This document shows positions 58,794-64,000 of a stretch of 64,000 bases of DNA, piece after piece. Within the stretch, counting starts at the first letter, position 1. Each line of letters opens with the position of its first letter. The notes beneath the pieces are model-generated. The model ran no database searches, was not told the DNA's origin, and saw only the letters and a list, made by a program, of their open reading frames with translations. The DNA is from Streptomyces sp. NRRL WC-3742 (GTDB lineage Bacteria > Actinomycetota > Actinomycetes > Streptomycetales > Streptomycetaceae), in assembly GCF_000720635.1 (NCBI RefSeq), contig NZ_JOCF01000043.1, positions 1 to 64,000 on the forward strand. Direction: 5' to 3'. A program made the translations under genes and the position numbers.

Positions 58794-58796
58794 GAG

Positions 58797-59147
58797 ATGT
58801 CCGACCGGCCCACCGTCCTGCGCCTGCCCGCCGAGGGCCCGCTCGTCCGCACCGAGCAGGACGCGATGGACGTGATCGGCGACGCCTTCGGCCACGGGGC
58901 CACCTGGGTCGTCGCCCCCGTCGAGCGGCTGCACCCGGACTTCTTCGTGTTGCGCACCCGCGTCGCCGGAGGGATCGTGCAGAAGTTCGTCAACTACCGG
59001 GTCGGCCTCGTCGTGCTCGGCGACATCACCGGCCACGTCGCCGCGAGCGACGCCCTGCGCGACTTCGTCCGGGAGAGCAACCGGGGCCTCCAGCTGTGGT
59101 TCCTGGCCGACGAGAGCGAGCTGGAGGCCCGTTTTCCCACGGGCTGA
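58797..59147 (+). CDS. DUF4180 protein
   Basis: The protein is 116 residues, the family length. Recognisable parts are VRTEQDAMDVIGDAFGHGATWVVAPVERL, HPDFFVLRTRVAGGIVQKFVNYRVGLVVLGDI and DFVRESNRGLQLWFLADESEL. DUF4180 proteins are small cytosolic proteins often downstream of HTH regulators, as here. Function unknown. Confidence 0.93.
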   Translation: MSDRPTVLRLPAEGPLVRTEQDAMDVIGDAFGHGATWVVAPVERLHPDFFVLRTRVAGGIVQKFVNYRVGLVVLGDITGHVAASDALRDFVRESNRGLQLWFLADESELEARFPTG

Positions 59148-59195
59148 GACGCTCCGGGGCGGGGGGAGGTGGAGCTCGGGGCCCGGGACGAGATA

Positions 59196-59209
59196 TCTTG
59201 ACGTCAAGA
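59196..59209. promoter_or_regulatory. 14-bp perfect palindrome upstream of icd
   Basis: TCTTGACGTCAAGA lies 27 bases before the icd start. Its size and place suggest an operator close to the transcription start. The regulator is not identified. Confidence 0.65.
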
Positions 59210-59223
59210 CGTTGGAGACGTGA

Positions 59224-61458
<2,235 letters not shown>

Positions 61459-61478
61459 CCGTAGCCGAGCTGAGCTGA

Positions 61479-61517
61479 CGCAGGCCCCGGGTCCCCTTCG
61501 CGGACCCGGGGCCTGCG
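61479..61517 (+). terminator. Terminator after icd
   Basis: Perfect 16-bp arms (61479-61494 with 61502-61517) enclose a 7-nt loop, 20 bases beyond the icd stop. Confidence 0.88.
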
Positions 61518-61582
61518 GCGTTCAGGAGCAGGACTGCGCGAAGGAGGCGTTCGGGGAGTCCGGACCGGAGCGGATCGCGGGA

Positions 61583-62215
61583 TCAGAGGGTGAGGAGGAG
61601 GGCTCCGGCCGCCAGGAGGAGGGCGGCCGTGTGGGCGCCGGGGCGGGTGAGGGCGGTGCCGACGGCCTCGCGCAGGAGGGCGTAGGGGCCGTGGGCGAGG
61701 AGGGGGTCGGCGGCGAGGACGTGGGCGGGGGCTCCGGCGCGGCGGGCGGCGAGGGCGGAGCGGACGGTGTGGAAGCCGCTGGTGATCACCGTGCAGCGGT
61801 AGCCGGGGCGTTCGGCGGCCATCAGGGCGGCCGCGAAGCGCAGGTTCTCGACGGTGTTGACGGCCCGCTCCTCGCGCCGTACGCGCTCGGGCGGCACGCC
61901 CCGGGCGATCAGGTAGCGGGCCATCGCGGCCGCCTCGGTGCAGTCCTCGTGCGGGCCCTTGCCGCCGGTGACCAGCACCAGCGGCGCGTACCCGGCGGCC
62001 TCCTCGGCGGCGAGACGTATCAGCGCGGCGTCCAGGCGGGCGGTCAGCGCCGGCCCCGGCTCGCAGCCGACCAGGGCCGCGCCCAGCACCACCAGGTAGT
62101 CCGCGCCCTCCGGCACCGGGCGGCGCCGACCGCGCAGGGCGAGGCCGAGGAAGCCGAGCAGCCAGAGCAGGACGTACCCGGCGAGCAGGGCGACGGGGAG
62201 GAGCAGGACGTGCAT
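61583..62215 (-). CDS. YdcF/SanA-like DUF218 membrane protein
   Basis: The protein is 210 residues. An N-terminal membrane helix (HVLLLPVALLAGYVLLWLLG) is followed by the DUF218 domain: ADYLVVLGAALVGCEPGPALTARLD, PLVLVTGGKGPHEDCTEAAAMARYL, RREERAVNTVENLRFA and CTVITSGFHTVRS. A hydrophobic C-terminal segment may be a second helix. Such proteins are cell-envelope proteins of poorly known function; DUF218 is Rossmann-like. It is downstream of the CtaG-like gene on the same strand. Confidence 0.92.
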   Translation of the reverse strand: MHVLLLPVALLAGYVLLWLLGFLGLALRGRRRPVPEGADYLVVLGAALVGCEPGPALTARLDAALIRLAAEEAAGYAPLVLVTGGKGPHEDCTEAAAMARYLIARGVPPERVRREERAVNTVENLRFAAALMAAERPGYRCTVITSGFHTVRSALAARRAGAPAHVLAADPLLAHGPYALLREAVGTALTRPGAHTAALLLAAGALLLTL

Positions 62216-62292
62216 ATCCCCTCGAACGCCTGCGGCGGAGCCCCCGTTCCGGGGCCGGAACGGGGGCTCTGTGAGGTATCTCGCGGAAGCCG

Positions 62293-63282
62293 CTACCCGG
62301 CGTCGGGGGCCGGGCGGCGGCCGCCCCGGTTGAGCGAGGCCAGGTAGGCGTTGTACGCCTCCAGCTCCGCGTCGCCCGAGCGCTCCTCGGCGCGGTCGGC
62401 CCGGCGGGCCTGGCGCTGCTCGGAGCGCATCCACTGGTAGACCAGCGCGATCAGCACGATCGCCGTCGGGATCTCGCCGAAGGCCCAGGTGATGCCGCCG
62501 GCGAGCTTCTGGTCCTCCAGGAGGTTCGTCCCCGGCGGGGCCGTGTCCACGGTGAAGCTGGTCACCAGCGGGTGGCTGGCCATCATCACCGCCACGCCGA
62601 AGAAGGCGTGGAAGGGCATGCCCATGAACAGTTCGATGATCCGCATCACGTGGCCGGGGCGGTTCGGGCCCGGGTCCACGCCCATGATCGGCCAGAAGAA
62701 CACCAGGCCCGTGGCCAGGAAGTGCACCATCATGAGGATGTGCCCGGCGCGGTACTGCATCAGGAAGTCGAAGAGCGGGGTGAAGTAGACCCCGTACAGG
62801 CTCGCGATGAACAGCGGGATGGTGAACGCCGGGTGCGAGATCACCCGTACGTAGGTGCTGTGCAGCAGCGCCACCAGCAGCTCGCGCGGCCCGCGCGGCC
62901 GCCCCTTGCCGGCCGGGCGCAGGGCACGCAGGGCCAGGGTGATCGGGGCGCCGAGGAGCATCAGGATCGGCGTCAGCATGGACAGCACCATGTGCTGGAT
63001 CATGTGCGCGCTGAACAGCGCCATGCCGTAGTCGTTCAGCCCGGTGCAGGTGACCAGCAGCATCGTGCCGATGCCCGCCGCCCAGGCGACGACCCGGCCG
63101 ACGGGCCACTTGTCGCCGCGCCGGTAGAGCCGCACCGCGCCCGCCAGGTACAGCCCGAGGGCCGCCAGGCCGGCGAGCAGGAACACCCAGTCCGGGGACC
63201 ACGTCCACACGTTGGAGAGCGTGAACGGGCCCGGCTGGGTCATCCCGCCGTGGTGGTGCATGCCTGACATCCCGTCGCCCAT
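62293..63282 (-). CDS. CtaG/Caa3-type cytochrome c oxidase assembly membrane protein
   Basis: The protein is 329 residues with about seven membrane helices. It fits the Caa3_CtaG family: FSAHMIQHMVLSMLTPILMLLGAP, PLFDFLMQYRAGHILMMVHFLATGLVFFWPIMG and IIELFMGMPFHAFFGVAVMM carry the conserved His and Met residues. The N-terminus MSGMHHHGGM is His/Met-rich and may bind copper. The start at 63282 (MGDGMSG) is uncertain; ATGs 12 bases later and 66 bases earlier are possible. Role in copper delivery to cytochrome oxidase is inferred. Confidence 0.9.
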   Translation of the reverse strand: MGDGMSGMHHHGGMTQPGPFTLSNVWTWSPDWVFLLAGLAALGLYLAGAVRLYRRGDKWPVGRVVAWAAGIGTMLLVTCTGLNDYGMALFSAHMIQHMVLSMLTPILMLLGAPITLALRALRPAGKGRPRGPRELLVALLHSTYVRVISHPAFTIPLFIASLYGVYFTPLFDFLMQYRAGHILMMVHFLATGLVFFWPIMGVDPGPNRPGHVMRIIELFMGMPFHAFFGVAVMMASHPLVTSFTVDTAPPGTNLLEDQKLAGGITWAFGEIPTAIVLIALVYQWMRSEQRQARRADRAEERSGDAELEAYNAYLASLNRGGRRPAPDAG

Positions 63283-63741
63283 CGGCGAGTCCCGCTTTCC
63301 GTCATGTGGCCCCACTGGTGGGTCCGGTTCGCCCGTTTTGCTTGGCATACAGCCTAGGTCGGCCTTACCCCGGGCCGTGCCACCGCCCCCCTTCCGTTCA
63401 ACCTTGTACGGGTGGTACGGGCAGTACAGGTGGTACGGGCCGTGCGCACCGGCGGTCCCGCCGCCGGTGCGCACGCGTGCTCGGCCCGTAGGGTGATCAG
63501 CCCGTCGGGCCCAGGCGGGACCAGTTGTTCGACCCTGGTTGCTGCGCGTCGCGCCCGGCGCGCCGGAGCCGCGCAGGGCCCGCGGGGGCCTTGACCTGCG
63601 GCTTTACCTCGGAGCCGTGGGGACTGGCCGGAACCGGGCGTGATTCATCTGACGGTAAGTCAGTAGTTATTTGTTGATGTCATGATCTTCGGAGGACGCC
63701 CCGGACCTCGGTGCGTCCGAGGACTCTGACCAGGGAGAACC
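63283..63741. other. Divergent intergenic region of 459 bp
   Basis: It contains GGTACGGGC-type short repeats (about 63408-63440), the 15-bp inverted repeat at 63441-63475, and CTGAC-GGTAA-GTCAG near 63648-63662 close to an AT-rich stretch (about 63660-63690), probably the promoter of the kinase at 63742. No gene is supported. Confidence 0.45.
63441..63475. repeat. Perfect 15-bp inverted repeat in a divergent promoter region
   Basis: CGTGCGCACCGGCGG (63441-63455) pairs exactly with CCGCCGGTGCGCACG (63461-63475), with a 5-nt loop TCCCG. No gene ends here, so it is not an ordinary terminator. Confidence 0.8.
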
Positions 63742-64000
63742 ATGCAGGGCACCGTACTCGCCGACCGCTACCGGCTGGAGGACTGGCTCGGCGGTGGGTC
63801 GATGGGTGACGTGTGGCTCGCCGAGGACGAGGTCCTCGGCCGCCGGGTGGCCGTCAAGGTGGTGAAGCCCGCCCTCCTGGAGGAGGACGGCTTCGCCGAA
63901 CGCTTCCACGCCGAGGCCCGCGTCATGGCGCAGCTGCGCCACCCCGGCATCGTCGGCGTGTACGACTACGGGCACGACGAGGCGGACGGGCGGCGCTCGG
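63742..64000 (+). CDS. Ser/Thr protein kinase, N-terminal part (cut by window edge)
   Basis: The 86 codons visible encode the start of a Hanks-type kinase: LADRYRLEDWLGGGSMGDVWLA (glycine loop), GRRVAVKVVKP (catalytic Lys) and AEARVMAQLRHPGIVGVYDYG (helix C Glu). AGGGAGAA precedes the ATG. It continues past position 64000, so the catalytic loop and any sensor domain are not seen. Confidence 0.9.
   Translation, partial: MQGTVLADRYRLEDWLGGGSMGDVWLAEDEVLGRRVAVKVVKPALLEEDGFAERFHAEARVMAQLRHPGIVGVYDYGHDEADGRRS

Overview
The window is very GC-rich (about 73% by eye), with strong G/C third-position bias, frequent GTG starts and 4-base ATGA/GTGA overlaps. Together with a complete whiE-type spore-pigment cluster, a class E/F sortase, roadblock/LC7 proteins and a monomeric isocitrate dehydrogenase, this points to a streptomycete (Streptomyces or Kitasatospora). 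No rRNA, tRNA, CRISPR array or prophage was seen.

Layout. 0-3.2 kb: a membrane protein, a TnpB-only insertion element beside a gene remnant, and a DUF1348 gene divergent from its TetR regulator with two palindromic operators. 3.8-9.8 kb: an LRV-repeat protein, a coupled GNAT/glycosyltransferase-like pair of unknown function, an amidase-like peptidoglycan-binding protein without signal peptide, and a luciferase-like monooxygenase. 10-12.5 kb: three roadblock/LC7 proteins around a DUF4388-like winged-helix protein. 12.5-18 kb: a tandem Nudix protein, then an SGNH hydrolase with two GT4 glycosyltransferases in one overlapping operon. 18-24.6 kb: secreted hemicellulases (GH74, GH54, GH27), each with a ricin-type lectin domain.

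24.8-33.1 kb: an NRPS-independent siderophore operon (PLP decarboxylase, two IucA/IucC synthetases, MFS exporter, ATP-grasp ligase), chained by 4-nt overlaps, followed at its 5' side by an iron-siderophore lipoprotein with an upstream iron box. 33.2-39.2 kb: a flavodoxin-like protein, a secreted protein, a VWA protein, an unusual SPFH/band-7 protein fused to a Ser/Thr kinase, a small membrane protein and an amino-acid antiporter. 39.6-47.7 kb: a small secreted peptide, an MmpL pump, endonuclease IV, a secreted beta-helix protein, a methyltransferase, an EamA transporter, and a sortase with its likely substrate. 48-55.1 kb: whiE spore-pigment genes in the classical order (ORFVII to ORFI on the minus strand, divergent ORFVIII). 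55.2-64 kb: a permease, small genes, an excisionase-like regulator with DUF4180, icd, a YdcF-like protein, a CtaG-like oxidase assembly protein, and the start of a Ser/Thr kinase cut by the window edge.

The most distinctive items are the SPFH-kinase fusion next to a VWA protein, the siderophore operon containing an ATP-grasp ligase, the glycosyltransferase-like/GNAT pair, and repeat expansions inside two coding regions.
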